From positions 11,714,501-11,778,500 of the forward strand of contig NC_003280.10 of assembly GCF_000002985.6 (NCBI RefSeq): a DNA stretch of 64,000 bases, read 5' to 3'. A program made the position numbers and the translations under genes. This DNA comes from Caenorhabditis elegans. Taxonomy: Eukaryota; Nematoda; Chromadorea; Rhabditida; Rhabditidae. Below the pieces are notes generated by a model. That model made no database searches and was not told where the DNA came from. It worked only from the letters and a program-made list of their open reading frames with translations. Below, one piece after another: positions 1 through 11,931 of this stretch. Within the stretch, counting starts at the first letter, position 1; every line of letters starts with the position of its first letter.

Positions 1-378
1 GATGGGACACTCTGACACCACGTGAAATTGGATGTATTTCAAATAATGAATCTGGAAAGATTTTTTGCAAATTATTCTAAAAATACTAGTTTCTACTAAA
101 GAGCATTCTGCCTCGACATTTTTTTCTCCATTCACCAAAGTCCACAAAACATTTGTCAAAATTCACCATTTTGATATCCCAAGGGTGATTTTCCAGCTAA
201 ACTAAACACTTTACGACGTTCTTTTGATACTTCGAATTAGAGGAATAAGTATTAAAATTGGTTGAACAAAAAATGTTCCACAAGTTTTTCAAATTAAGAT
301 AGGAATTTAAAATTAAAATCTTCGAGATTCTTCTTGCACTGACTTAAAACAGCAACTTTCTAAAACTTTATAAATGAA
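1..378. other. Non-coding start of window with a dispersed-repeat end
   Basis: No coding exon could be supported here. The first 30 bases (a 'gggaca-tctgacaccacgtg' motif) recur near 36956-36981, so they are probably the tail of a dispersed repeat. The rest is AT-rich sequence without clear splice or coding signals. Missing 5' exons of the membrane-protein gene that follows could lie here or outside the window. Confidence 0.5.
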
Positions 379-484
379 GCTGCGGCCGACGTTTCCCGGG
401 TTCCGCGCGCTTCTGCTTCGGTCGGCGCACCCTTTCACACGCTAATTGATATGCCGCGCGGAACCCGCAATTTGTCGGCTGCAC
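379..484. repeat. GC-rich hairpin (foldback) element
   Basis: The left arm (GCGGCCGAC followed by GGGTTCCGCGCG) is matched in inverse by the right arm (CGCGCGGAACCCG followed by GTCGGCTGC), so the segment can fold into an imperfect hairpin of about 105 bp. It is far more GC-rich than its flanks. Related words (CGCGCGGAACCCG, GTCGGGCGCGGC) recur near 42218-42250, so this is a dispersed foldback family rather than a unique structure. Confidence 0.6.
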
Positions 485-792
485 TAAAGAATTTTACATT
501 TTCGTTTTTAACCACTTTTAAGTTCCCTATCGTAGCGGATGGGGATAATGATACCTAGTATCATGGGAGCTTTACATCGATTTCAACGCGATGTGAAACT
601 TGGCCATCCTTTATGTATTCTAAAAGACAGGATTCGATTGAGTCCGCGCTCAGAAGAGCATCCTTGGCCATCCTTAAAACTCCCACCGCTACAATAATTT
701 TGGCAAAAAGGGTTCCGAAAGAGATCCGAAAAGCTTAATATGAAGATTTCTCTGGGATCTAGAAAACAGTTTTCTGTACACACTCGTATCAA

Positions 793-2194
793 ATGTTATA
801 TTTCCAGTTTGCTGCAATCGTGGTCGCCACAGTGATCCTGATGTCCGAAGTTTCTCTAGCAATTTTCGAATATATCCATTGTCGAGTTGATGGGAATCCA
901 TTGTCTGCGGTTTTTGCAGGTAATTCTGAGAAACATGGTGCATTGAAATTCATTTCAAATCATAATTTTCAGCGATATTCACATTCCACTCGCTTTTTAC
1001 CACATTCTACATTATCGGGGCTTTCCGTTTAGTCGAATGTTTGATGGTACCATGGCTCACATTACAGGTACATATAACGAAAAGAAACCACGAGCATCAC
1101 GTTTTTCTCGGCCCCGAGTTTTCTCTGTCAAGCAGCCGGGGAGTCTCTAAAAAATTTAAATCAACAAATTCCAGTTAATATTTCTAACAACATTTGCAAT
1201 GTTTGTCGTTGTCTGGTGGATTGCTACACTGTTATCCATATTCAATTTAGTTCAATATTATCATACTCCAAGTGATCGTGAGTTTATTTTTTTGTTGTTT
1301 TATAAAAATTGTAAAATTGTAAAATATTTTATTTCCTATTTTTCTGTATTTTTGTAGTTGAAAATATTTGGGTATCTTCAAAACAAACAGAGTTATGAGC
1401 TAGCAAATGTAAACATAGTAACATGTTGCATCGAAGAATTTGGCAGCGAATATTTTGCCCGTGCTTATTTTTATAAGAAAAATTTAAACTGACAATTTGT
1501 TCATTCCAAAATTTTATATATTTGTAATTGAAATGTTTTAGTAATTTGTCAATTGGTAAAATATTTGTTATTTGCGTGACTATATTTTTATAGTTGAAAA
1601 CTTTTTGATATCTGTGAAATGAGCCGAGATATGAGCCGCCAAATGTGAACATTGAACATGGTGCCTCGGAGAGTAAAGCTTTGGCAGCACATATGCCGGT
1701 GGCCCTTGGCTTTATCACATCATTAAAACTAACACAATGAAAATATTGCCTGTTTTTCTATATTTTTGGAGTTGAAAAGTTCTGAATATCTTTAAGACTA
1801 ACCTGCTGCGACTCATGGTGCATCGAAGAGTTGCTCTCAAAGTTTTGGTTGCTTATACCTTGGCTTTATCACAAAAACATCAACTGGCAAAATATTTTAC
1901 CTGGTTTTCTACATTTTGAAGTTAAAAATATACTTAAATTTATAATATTAACCTAGATAGAAGATGTCAAAGTAGAAGGAATAATTACCAAAATTTCTTA
2001 CAGAAGGCCTCACAAATGCCGAATTCTTCGTTCTCACCGGAATCGTTCTAACTCTCGTTCTTTTCCTCTGTATGAAACTCTCACATATTCTCTACAAAGG
2101 ATTTGTGAGTGTCCGGACCCAGAATATGACCCGCTACCGGATAACAGAGTCTGTTCAGAGGACGGATTCCGTTTTGAAGCCAAGCTATGTTTAA
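793..2194 (+). CDS. Four-pass membrane protein, uncharacterised
   Basis: The model joins 793-919, 973-1067, 1175-1277 and 2004-2194, giving about 171 residues. All junctions are GT/AG and phase-compatible. The protein is four hydrophobic segments with short loops: residues about 6-30 (AAIVVATVILMSEVSLAI), 45-70, 76-102 and 115-140, followed by a polar basic tail ending LKPSYV. I do not recognise a named family; the tetraspan shape is compatible with MARVEL, claudin or nematode-specific tetraspans. The 5' end is uncertain. The ATG at 793 is in frame, but TTTCCAG directly precedes 808, so 808 may instead be an internal acceptor with an unseen upstream exon. A 44-codon ORF begins at ATG 563 but has no evident donor linking it. 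Intron 3 carries a tandem repeat. Confidence 0.65.
1320..1930. repeat. Degenerate tandem repeat of about 200 bp within an intron
   Basis: Three diverged copies share the order 'ctgttttt-c-tatttttg-agttgaaaa', then 'atatcttcaaaac', 'gagttatgagc', 'aaatgtaaaca', 'atggtgcatcgaagag' and 'ttggcagc'. They begin near 1337, 1575 and 1750. Related words also occur near 41490-41600. The array lies in intron 3 of the four-pass membrane gene. Confidence 0.6.
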
Positions 2195-3073
2195 TTGTTT
2201 ATGTTCGAATTTTTTGTCCCTTTAGTTTTAATCATTTCTCTTTTCCGCGTCATTTGATATCATCTTTTACTTTCCATTTTATCGGGTATCTAAATAAATT
2301 GTGTTTCTGGTTTTGGTTTGGGATTCTTTTCTGATCACTAAAACACAACATCTGCAGATGACCAATGATCAAGTCAGAGCGAGTCATAAAAAGAGGCATA
2401 AAGTAGGCGAGTAGGCAGGCAAGGTTTCGTATTGTGAATTATTTATTCAACAGTCCGCGAGATCAGAAAAAAGAAAGAAGGTTGTACAGTACATAATATT
2501 TGGTACTTATGGGTTTCGTTCCCCCAAAATGTTTGATTTTATAAAAATTTCATTTCCCATCTTTCAAACTAAACATGTGAACAAAAGTAAGGAACACATT
2601 CATTTCTTCAAATCGTTCCAAAAATTCATTTGGTTCTCATCTTTCAGGCTTACTAAATGCTCTGCTGAATGCGGTATGTGGTCAACAATTTCCTGAAGCA
2701 ACTGGAATAATCCCTGACTATAAGGGTAACAAAAACAGGGGCAATCTTGCAAGTGAAGAAAATGGTTTTGGTTCAAAAAAATCTTTAATATTTTCTGAAT
2801 ATCGTCTGAGAATCTGCCGCTTACCTCGGTTTGCAGAGTGAATTACAATATACATAGATCTATCTGATAATAATGAAATCATTTATTCAGCAGTCCGCGA
2901 GATCAGTAAAAAAGAAAAAAGTATTGTCGAGAGATACAATACATGATATTGTAATGTTGGTAAAATAATGAATATAAACTCAGTCACTCATATAAATAAG
3001 TAGATGCAGTACGCAATAGAACGCGACTCATTCTTTGGACACACACACACACACACAAATTGTAAATTATAGC
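2195..3073. other. Intergenic region with a dispersed direct duplication
   Basis: This separates the membrane-protein gene from the FBA_2-like gene, which converge on it. Two copies of a segment containing 'cagtccgcgagatcag' followed by 'aaaaaagaaa' and an 'acatgatatt'-like end lie at about 2440-2505 and 2878-2952. A short (AC)n tract lies at 3040-3057. No gene is supported. Confidence 0.5.
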
Positions 3074-4003
3074 TTAATTCATTATCATGAACAAACTCAA
3101 ATAGGAGTGAGTTGTCGTAAATTTGATAATAGCTTTTACTTTGTTAACCGATTCAATTAAAATTCCTTCAGGCGTGATTATTTGTGCAATATCCTTCATT
3201 ATAATTGACTTGAAATTTTGCATACTCATATCTTGTAGCAAAACGCAAACATGAAAAAACGTGAGCCGAGTGTTCGACCCATTAATCCAATGTTTAGTAA
3301 ATAGATTTATATCCGCAAGGTTGATGGACGTTATTAAACTAATTTCTTTAAAATTGCACAATAACAGTGTATTGAGATTCATAGAAAAACTCCATAATTC
3401 GATTCTTTCTTGATTTTGGCAAAAATCAATTTGAAACTTCTGTGGTAGAGTTGTGAATTCAGAATCTCGCAGTAGCAAAGAATATGCTTGATTGATAAAC
3501 TCTTTTAAATTGAAGAAGTAATTTGCATTTCGTAATTTACGAATCCAGAGACTCTCAAACCGGATATCATTGAATTCATTGAGATTCATGAATTCACGAG
3601 CATCGCAATCAATCTTCAGGCGGAGCACTTTCCCGCGATTAAATGTTTTGAGAATATGATCTACGAAATATCTAGCCGAAACTTTCGGCATAAACCAAAA
3701 CCACCGATAGGGTCTTTGAAACATGTCTATTTCCGTGTATCTTAATTCAATTTCTTCGCACAATCTACGCGTTCCATTCCAATAATAACCATTTGGGAAA
3801 TCGATTTTGATATTAACTGAATGATTTCTGAAGCGAACACAACATTGTGTTTGATAAGAAATGTTTAGCTCAACTGCCACCATAAGATTGAGAGATTCTA
3901 CCAACTTTCTTGCATTTTCCGATGTGAACGATATGCTAATCCTGAAAGCTAGGAAATTATTAATATGACATTTGATTATCTTTCGTGTAAACGCACAGTA
4001 CAC
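3074..4003 (-). CDS. F-box-associated (FBA_2-like) domain protein without a visible F-box
   Basis: A single open frame encodes 309 residues. The segment around residues 225-250, with FTKHWINGSNTRL, matches the signature of the C. elegans F-box-associated type 2 domain found in fbxb/sdz-33 proteins, where the usual form is '-FLKHWI-GSNPRL-'. The N-terminal stretch ENARKLVESLNL resembles the sequence that directly follows the F-box in that family. The F-box itself is absent from the frame and I did not find it in the next 450 bases upstream. A good acceptor (CTAGCTTTCAG before about 3943, strand-reversed) suggests that an upstream exon once supplied it. Family members are thought to be SCF substrate adaptors, so this copy is either missing an exon in my model or a truncated or decaying gene. 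The start at 4003 is simply the longest frame. Confidence 0.6.
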   Translation of the reverse strand: MYCAFTRKIIKCHINNFLAFRISISFTSENARKLVESLNLMVAVELNISYQTQCCVRFRNHSVNIKIDFPNGYYWNGTRRLCEEIELRYTEIDMFQRPYRWFWFMPKVSARYFVDHILKTFNRGKVLRLKIDCDAREFMNLNEFNDIRFESLWIRKLRNANYFFNLKEFINQAYSLLLRDSEFTTLPQKFQIDFCQNQERIELWSFSMNLNTLLLCNFKEISLITSINLADINLFTKHWINGSNTRLTFFHVCVLLQDMSMQNFKSIIMKDIAQIITPEGILIESVNKVKAIIKFTTTHSYLSLFMIMN

Positions 4004-4082
4004 TACTTTTATTTGTTATTTGACATGCCAGTCTTACTAAGAACTTTAAAACAAATTTATTTAAAATAAATTCAGTTAATGA

Positions 4083-4327
4083 CTTACAGTACAATTGGAT
4101 GCATCATTCGTAGCACATTTCTTACAACATTTGGAGGAAGACGAAGAATGGGAAAAGTCGGAGGAGGGGAAGAAAACCAATTTCCCATTATTTCCAGAAT
4201 TTGAATACATATACGAAAAAACAGAATAAAGAACAAATGCAAGACCAACTGACGTATCGATCCAATACCACAGTAATGGCTGCACGTCTTCTACCGTGAG
4301 CAGATGGGAAGATTGCAATGTGCTCAT
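4083..4327 (-). CDS. Candidate small exon or ORF, low support
   Basis: A minus-strand frame starting MSTLQSSHLL has a hydrophobic stretch (VGLAFVLYSVFSYMYS) and a Ser/Cys-rich end, and meets a consensus donor (ACT|GTAAGT) at its 3' edge. The donor is in phase 0, which does not join in frame to the FBA_2 frame downstream, so I could not connect it to a gene. It may be chance. Confidence 0.2.
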
Positions 4328-6091
4328 TGAGGTTGTGTCTTAAATACAGGAAGGTCAGATTTAGACTAAATTGGTTTACAACTGGGATACACGCTAGCAA
4401 AGTTATGTAGGCAGGTACGTAGGTAGGCAGGTGTTTTTTTTCAAAAACCTACGTATTTTAAATTTATAAGAACTTTTGAATTTGCAATTTCCGTTCTTGA
4501 AGTCCAAGAACCACCGGATGTTTCAAATTGTCAAAAGACGAACAAGTTATGAAATTGTGATATTTCGAAAAAAAAAGAGGAACAAGAAAACATGACAGAT
4601 GATGATAATGGGTGGTAATTTGAGATGGGGAAACAGGTCGGTTGAACAAAAAAGTATAAACAAGTTTGGTGGTTACCTTCTATCTATTGGCTGAAATATC
4701 GATGACTCGGGGAAGAATTCGAATTTTCGATTAATTGAAAATCTCTAAAACCTTGCCAAAAGTTACAGTAGCGTATTTTGAAAGGTCAAAATGAATTCGA
4801 AAATAACAGGTTCTAATCAAATTTTGAAAAGGTTATTGGGTTTTTGAATTGCCTTTTTGTGAGAAGACAGAAATGTTTTATTCCAGGTTTCATAAGGAAT
4901 TTTCAGCGTGGCTAAATTGTTTCAATAACCGAAGTTATTATTTTTGCACAATGAACACTAGAGCTGAATTTTGGTTGTAAAAAAAAACCAAAATGATTTT
5001 TTCAAGAAAATAGAACAACTCTGTTCATTTGAGGATCTCGTAGCAAAAATTGCGAATTTTTTCAGATAAATTTCTTTATTTATTTATAAAAACCTTTATA
5101 TTAAAGTCAAAAACCTCGAAAACTTCATTTAAAACTTAATTCAAAGCAAACTGTGCTGCGGAATTCGGAGTCTCGTTTGGCCACGCCACTTTGTTCTTTG
5201 AACTTGAATTTAGAAATTAATGCTTTGGAGTCCGTTTTTCAAAATATTGGCAATGTTATGGTTGTGCAAAACTGTAAAATGGCACAATTATAAACATTGC
5301 TCCTTGGCGGAATATGGAGTCTCGTTTGGCCACGCCCCCTTTTTTGTTGTGACAGCGTAGGCGCTTCACTTTGATAGATTATCTCTCGATCAACTTTTAT
5401 GTTATGGAAAAAGTGTAAAAAGCAAAAGTATCGAAAATCACATGATAAATATTTTGTCAGTTGACAATTTTTATAAAATATAAGAAAATTGAGATATGAC
5501 CTTCCAAAGTTGAGCGTTAAGGCATGGTACTTTAAAGAAATATGCGGTTGTTTTATGCAATTTTGTACCTTTAGATGTCATTTTTGAAATTTGAGTTCTT
5601 TGGAAAAGCTGGAATTATTCATGCTTAAAAATTACTTCAACGTGGCTTGAAAAAACAACAACTCGGTCACCCATAAGTTCGGAGCATTTTCCCGATAATC
5701 GGAACTAAAGAACCCCCTCTTAAGACGTGAGAAATCAAAAATAAATTGCTGGCTGAGTTTTCGCATTTTCTAGGCCAACCACTATGTGATTGGAAAAACT
5801 GTTCCCTTGCGAAGTATGACGCATTGCTTGTCCAGGGTCAACCAGTTACAGGCCATCTTCATGCTTTTGTCTCTTTTTTATTATTATTTTCCAATTCTCC
5901 AAAAACCTTTTTTCTCGCCAAAAAGTTCGTCAAATTTTGACTCATTTTCCCGATGCCCGCCCCCGTCAGCCGAATGATTATAAGGAGGGCATTAAGAAAG
6001 AGACAGGTGACCAAAGTCTTCGTATCATTTTGTGTTTTTCTTCGTTACTTTCTTTCCCCGACGGTATTGATCCATAAAGATTGCGTTCAAC
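4328..6091. repeat. Intergenic region with dispersed repeats
   Basis: No gene is supported. It contains GTAGGCAGG-type sequence at 4410-4432 and two copies (about 5157-5187 and 5305-5338) of a repeat whose core reads GGAGTCTCGTTTGGCCACGCC. The same core recurs inverted at about 6476-6505, 6780-6802 and 18841-18863. Copies near 6.5 and 6.8 kb fall in intron 1 of the next gene. Confidence 0.55.
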
Positions 6092-7659
6092 ATGTTCTCA
6101 CTCCCTATTTTCGTTCTTATTGCGTCATTTTCAATTGCACACGGATTTGTCGTAAGGTGGGTTTGAAAGCTTGTATCTCTCTTGTGATAGATTGTGGCTA
6201 AAAATTGTCAACAGAGAAAATAATTTGCATAAATTTTTCTATGATTTGTTAGTTGACAACTTTTTGCTAGGAGTTGTGGTTATTAAGATATAGGACAAGA
6301 AAAATTTCAAAAATTTTTTTTGGAAACATTTTTTAAAAAAATCTCTAGTTCTAACTTCAAATAGCATAAATTTTTAAGGCAACGTTTCGGAGCATAAATA
6401 TTAATAATGAAAATCCTATAATTTGCGAATTTTTTCTCTAGAAAGTTTAATTAAATTGAAAGTTCAAAGAACCAAGTGGGCGGGGCCAAACGAGACTCCG
6501 AATTCCGCGGCGCAAATTGCGTAGGGAATTCAGTTTTGAATGAAGTTTTCGAGCTTTTTATTTTGAAAATTGATTTTTTTTGTAAATTTCAAATTTTATA
6601 GAATGATAAATACAAATTATCCGGAAATATTTAAAAAAAACCGAAAAAATTGGGATTTTCGCAGCGCTGCGAGACAAAAAAAGATTTGACCATTTTACGG
6701 AAATGGCTTTCCTTTTTGTTTTGGGTCTTACAGCGAAAAGTTTTAATGTTCATTTCGTACACATTTAAGTGCGACTAAGTAGGCGTGGCCAAACGAGATT
6801 CCACATTCCGCACAGTAAAAATTAAAAAAAAATCGGTTACCATAAAATTATTTAATGTAAATATTCATCTCAAATCCCAAAAAAAAATCCGCTTTTTTTT
6901 CAGAACTCGCCGAGGAGCCTACATGTCCAGCAGTTCATATTCTAGGCCAAGTTACGGAGGAGACCAATGGGGTCAGAATAATAATTATAATCCATATCAA
7001 AACAATTGGAATCAACAAAACCAGAATTGGGATCAATATGGAAACAGAGGTAGTCAATATGGATCCTCATACGGGCGGCCTTCAAGTTATGGGCCACCAC
7101 AGCCAAGCTACTCCCCACCAAAATCCTCATATGGACGCCCAGAACCCACCTACTCCCCATATTCGCGGCCTAGCTCTTCATATGGAAGACCACCTCAGTT
7201 CTATCCAGCTCAGCCAGGTCCAGCGGTGCCAGCTGTGATACCTCCAGTTGTCACTCAGCCAATTGTGCCGCCTCCAGTTCCAGAAGTTTCTGAGCCAGTT
7301 CCAGAGCCACCAATCCCAGCTCCAGGCCCTGTTGCTCCACCAACACCATCTGGTCCACTATTCGGAGGAGTTGAGCCAGGAGCCGGAGCTCTTACCCCAG
7401 GAGTTGCTCCACCACCAACTGATGAGGAGATGACAAGGGTGGACGCAGCGGAAAAGGAGAATGAGGTAGGCTTACTGTAGTTACAAGTTTACTGTAGGCT
7501 TAGAAGTCCGCAAAAAAAAAAAACACTAAAATTCAAATAAATTTTCAGGTCCGAAAAGCTCGTGGTGGACCTCCAGGCATCAATGTGGCAGCGATTGCTG
7601 AAACTGGAACTCTCCCACCTCAAGCTTCAATTCCAGATATTCCAATGCCGCCTGTTTAA
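6092..7659 (+). CDS. Secreted Tyr/Gly/Pro-rich protein
   Basis: Exons 6092-6156, 6904-7465 and 7549-7659 join in phase to give 245 residues. Exon 1 encodes a clear signal peptide (MFSLPIFVLIASFSIAHG). The mature part begins with an Arg pair (RTRRG) that could be a furin-type site. It continues as a low-complexity Ser/Tyr/Gly/Asn/Gln-rich stretch to about residue 100 (repeats such as SYGRP and YSP), then a Pro/Val-rich stretch, and ends in an acidic/charged segment and a short hydrophobic tail. The composition suggests an extracellular, cuticle-associated or disordered secreted protein; no enzymatic domain is visible. Exon 1 was chosen because its ATG precedes an ideal signal sequence and its AG|GTGGGT donor matches the phase of the acceptor at 6904. 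Two copies of the GGCCAAACGAGACTCC repeat lie in intron 1. Confidence 0.75.
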
Positions 7660-9741
7660 ATTTTTTCCAAATTTGTGTATTCCCTTCCAAAACCCGACTC
7701 AAGTACTTTCATACGGTTATTTTTTCAGTTTTCTGCACTTTTTCTGTTCCAAACAACCACGACTTTGACCTTTTTCGAATAAAATTCATGCTTCAAAAAA
7801 CAAATGAAATTGGTTTCTATGGAAACGACAAGATATTTCGGTTGAAACGTGCAAAAGTGAAAAAAAAAACAGAAGCCATTTTGGATTAGTGGAATCCATT
7901 TTTGAAGTCTGCAGATTACTTTCTGTTTCAGCTGGCTCTTGGAGAACAAAAAGAGTATAAAAATGAGCATTTGGATTGAATTTCTCAGTTTTGAACTTAT
8001 TTTGAGCCACAAATACGGTACCAGGTCTCGCCACGACAATTTTCAAATGCGAAAAGATGTGTGCACCTTTAAAAACAATTAAATTGTTTTTAATGAATAA
8101 TTTTTTTAATCGAAAATATATGAAAAATCGGTAAAAAAATTTCTGCAGTAACGAAAGTTTGAAATGACAGTGCTATTTAATGGCGCACACCTTTTTTGCA
8201 ATCACCAATTTTTTTTGTCGTGTCGAGACCTATATTTTTGATTTGCGTGACCTTGAAATTTATGCACAAGAATTCTAGGCCATCTCCACGTAGAATGTGG
8301 CCTAGAATGTGGTCAATTCACATTCTTTCATAAGTTGACATTGCGAACAAATATCGAAACTTTCGGGAAAAGCTGCTTAAGACATTAAGTTAAATTAGCT
8401 TGCAAAAACATTTTTCTCTTCAAAAAATCATTTCCTTCCTTCTTCCTCTCAATAAAAATATGTTTTTTCCCATCTATTTTTTTCAGATTTCTCAATCTTT
8501 TTCAATTAAGCGTTGCTCTCTGCGCGGCAGCAAAATCCGCAAAAAAGAGAGTGAAGATAGCTCAGTTTTCCATCTCGGAGAAGAGCCTAAGTTGCATTGC
8601 TTAGCCGTGCACTTGCTAACAAGTCGCTTTTTTTCTATTTTTGCCTCAGATGTCCCTTTGGGACTTGCCTACATGAATTATTTAGATGTAGAAAAGTTTA
8701 TTTAGACATTCTGTTTAATTTTAGAACACTCGAAAAAAAGCTTTTTTCACTTTTAGTTTTTTAATCGTCACTAAAGTAAATAAATACAAGTCTCGCGCGG
8801 AGGGTAAAAAGATTCAGCTTTTTGACTTTTTTTCAAATTTGAAATATCGTCCTTCCTGGTTTTGTCTGTGTCCTTTAGCACTTGAAATTTTATAAAACTC
8901 ATATTTAATAGATATGCTACATAATTTTTTACAAATCTGTGAAATTTGGTACCTGTAGCATTACTGATATCGTGGCGAGACCCGTATATAAAAAAATACG
9001 GTTCTTGGTCTCGACACGACAAGTTTTTTGTTGAATTCAAAAAAGTGTGCGCCTTCAAAGAGTACTGTACTTTCAAAATGTCGTTGCTATTGAATTTTTA
9101 GCGATTTTAAATGTATTTTTTAGAGTTTTTCTTTACAATTTTTTGGAATTTAAGTGATATTGAAAAAAAAACATTTTAAAGATATGAAAATTCATACAGT
9201 ACTTTTATAGGCGCACACCTTTTCGCAATTAACAAAACTTTGTCGTGTTGAGACCTGTCATAGTAGTTTTTACGCAATAATCGCAAAATTCCGGGTCCGG
9301 GTAATATTTAAATTAAATTTGCAAACGTGAACTTGGAAATATTTGAAAAATGTAAACAAAAAGTTGGAATAAAACGCGTATTCTACATATGTATTTTTTT
9401 CAATTTTTGCTTGAATTTTTTAAAATTTTCTACGTGCCGCGCAAAACTAAAATTTCTATAATTCAATAACTTCTATAATTTAGCTCCCCCACTAAGCTCC
9501 AAAAGGGCGGTCAATATTGCATCATTGTGCATATTTCGAAAGCTCACCACATCATCCCTTTTGCATCATGTTCCCCCTACCAATTTTTTATTCATTCTTA
9601 CATCGCAAGAGCAGATGTTCTTTATTTCTTAGGACTTCTTCTCCTTCACTTTTCTTCATAATCCTCACATTTCCTTCCCGCTAAATAAATTATTTCATTT
9701 CAGATTAAATACTCTACTGCAATTGCTGATATCTATTAAAA
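7660..9741. repeat. Intergenic repeats, including two palindromic MITE-like copies
   Basis: I see no gene between the secreted-protein gene and ldh-1. Two copies of a palindromic family lie at about 8011-8240 and 8990-9262. Each starts with a 'ggtctcg-cacgac' end, carries 'gcgcctttaaa' plus 'gtactgtag' motifs inside, and closes with the inverted forms. A probable trans-splice acceptor (TATTTCATTTCAG, ending at 9703) precedes the first ldh-1 exon. Confidence 0.6.
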
Positions 9742-11931
9742 ATGACAAGGTGAGTATGTAGTTTTATTATTTGTTTACTCAAATAGTAGTTTCGAGATCA
9801 AACACCAGTAGGAAAATATTTTCTTATTTTTTTCTTGAATAGAGAAGTTGATTTCGTTTATAAAAGAGATATAAGTTTATTTTTTTTCTGATTTTAATTT
9901 TATTTTGCATTATAGAATGCTAAAGGCTTTCTAATTTTTAAAATGTATCAAATCTCCACCAGTCTAAAGATCAAACAATGATCTTCCGATTTATATGTAG
10001 AGACACTCCTTTTTGTGTTGTTTTCTGCGACTTCTATCAGAATTGCCGCCCTTCCTTTTCTCTCGTTTTTTGCTGTCCGAATTGAATCTAGTCGTCTCTT
10101 CTATCTCTCACTTTCGCCTGCTCTTTTCTCGTTCTCGCGTTTTGCACGTACTTTGCGCGCCTGCTGCCCTCGGGGGGCCCTTCTAGTTTTGAGACGACTT
10201 GGTGGTGTGCACGACGGCACTCGATAGTCATTTTTTTTGTGTTTTAGGCTTTTAATTGAGACTGGATATATTTAAAGTGTGTGTTTGGAATTTCAAAATT
10301 TTGTAGTTTTTCAAATATTGAAATTATCATTTGCTAACCCACGAAATGGTGCGATTTCTCTGCCGAAAATATGGTATCGGGTCTCAACACGACAAATATT
10401 TGTTAAATGCAAAACATACGTGCGCCTTTAAGGAGTACTGTAATTTTTAAATCTCGTTGCAGTGAAATTTCCATCAATTTTTCATTGTTTTTCAAAAAAA
10501 AAACATTTATTGATTTTCGCAAAAAATTCAAAAGTTAACTTAAATTTTAATAGATCGTGAGAAAAACTTTGAAAAATGGATGAAAATTCCTCAAAGTTTG
10601 AAACTACAGTACTCTTTAAAGGCGCACACCACTATTTTGTCGTGACGAGACCGGGCACCGTATTTTTGGCACAATAATCAACAATTTTCATGTCTAGGTA
10701 ATAAAAAAAGTACGTTTTTTGAGCTCCAAATATATATTCTTCATAGTTTTGAGCACTTAGATTTGAACTTTTTTGAAAACCTTTTTTGTAGATGTATAAC
10801 TAATCAACATTCCATTTCTTTCAGCATGGCAAGCACTATCAAGGAAGTCTTCGCGGAAATTGCAGCGCCTGTTGAGAACAGTCACGGAAAGGTGACAGTC
10901 GTCGGAGTCGGTCAAGTCGGAATGGCGTGTGCCTACTCGATCCTTCAGCAAAACCTTGCCAACGAGTTGTGCCTTGTTGATGTGGTCGCTGATAAGTTGA
11001 AGGGAGAGATGATGGATCTTCAACACGGACTTGCGTTCACCCGCCATTGCACGGTCAAGGCTGATACTGGTTAGTTTAATATTAATGTAAATATTTTCCC
11101 CCCACAAAAAACCTTGAATTTTGCAGACTACTCTATCACCGCTGGCTCCAAACTGTGTGTAGTGACAGCAGGTGCTCGTCAACGCGAGGGAGAGACCCGT
11201 CTCTCGCTGGTCCAGCGAAACGTCGAGATTTTCAAGGGAATCATCCCACAACTTGTCAAGTACTCCCCGGACACTTGCATCCTCGTCGTCTCGAATCCAG
11301 TTGATGTTCTCACCTATGTCACCTGGAAGTTGTCTGGACTCCCACGCGAGCGAGTCTTCGGATCCGGAACCAACCTCGATTCGGCTCGTTTCCGCTTCTT
11401 GCTCTCCGAGAAGTTGAACATCGCCCCGTCATCGTGCCACGGATGGATTATCGGAGAACATGGAGATTCCAGTGTTGCTGTGTGGTCTGGTGTCAATGTT
11501 GCCGGAGTCACACTTCACGAGATCAAGCCAGACATCGGAGAGAAGACTGACAACGAACACTGGGAGGCTGAGATTCACAAGAAGGTCGTCGACAGCGCCT
11601 ACGAGATCATCAAGCTGAAGGGATACACTTCCTGGGCTATCGGACTTTCTGTTGCAAAGATTGCTCAGGGAATTTTCAGTAATTCTCGCAACGTTTTCGC
11701 TCTTTCGACTAACGTGAAGGTAATTTTCAAATTAGAAGAAAAAATAAATTAAATACTTTTTTTCAGGGCTTCCATGGAATCAACGATGATGTCTACCTTT
11801 CTCTTCCAGTCGTTCTTGGATCCGCAGGACTCACCCACGTCGTCAAGCAGCAACTTACCGAGGCCGAGGTTCAGAAATTGCACAACTCCGCCAAGGCTCT
11901 ATTGGAAGTTCAGAATGGAATCGTCATGTAA
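9742..11931 (+). CDS. ldh-1: L-lactate dehydrogenase
   Basis: Main exons 10826-11069, 11127-11719 and 11767-11931 give 333 residues starting MASTIKEVF, the usual LDH length. The enzyme interconverts pyruvate and lactate with NADH in the cytosol. The Rossmann motif GVGQVG is at residues 27-32. The active-site loop has Gln100, the residue that sets LDH rather than malate dehydrogenase specificity, with Arg106. Asp166 and Arg169 follow, and catalytic His193 lies in GEHGDSS. An 8-base coding exon at 9742-9749 (ATGACAAG|GTGAGT) splices in phase to 10825 and would add three residues (MTS) before the usual start. It follows a likely trans-splice acceptor at 9703, so both starts may be used. Codon use is strongly biased to C-ending codons, as in highly expressed worm genes. 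A poly(A) signal AATAAA lies near 12012. Confidence 0.95.
10366..10670. repeat. Palindromic MITE-like element in ldh-1 intron 1
   Basis: It starts near 'ggtatcgggtctcaacacgac', carries 'gtgcgcctttaaggagtactgta', and ends with the inverted 'tacagtactctttaaaggcgcac' and 'gtcgtgacgagaccgggcacc'. It is a full-length copy of about 300 bp of the family also seen at 8.0, 9.0, 17.4, 27.4 and 27.8 kb. It can fold into a long hairpin in the unspliced transcript. Confidence 0.7.

Noticed and set aside
7922-7930. CTGTTTCA word resembling the piRNA upstream motif
   Set aside because: A single occurrence with no cluster and no proper T-rich spacing context; chance is likely.
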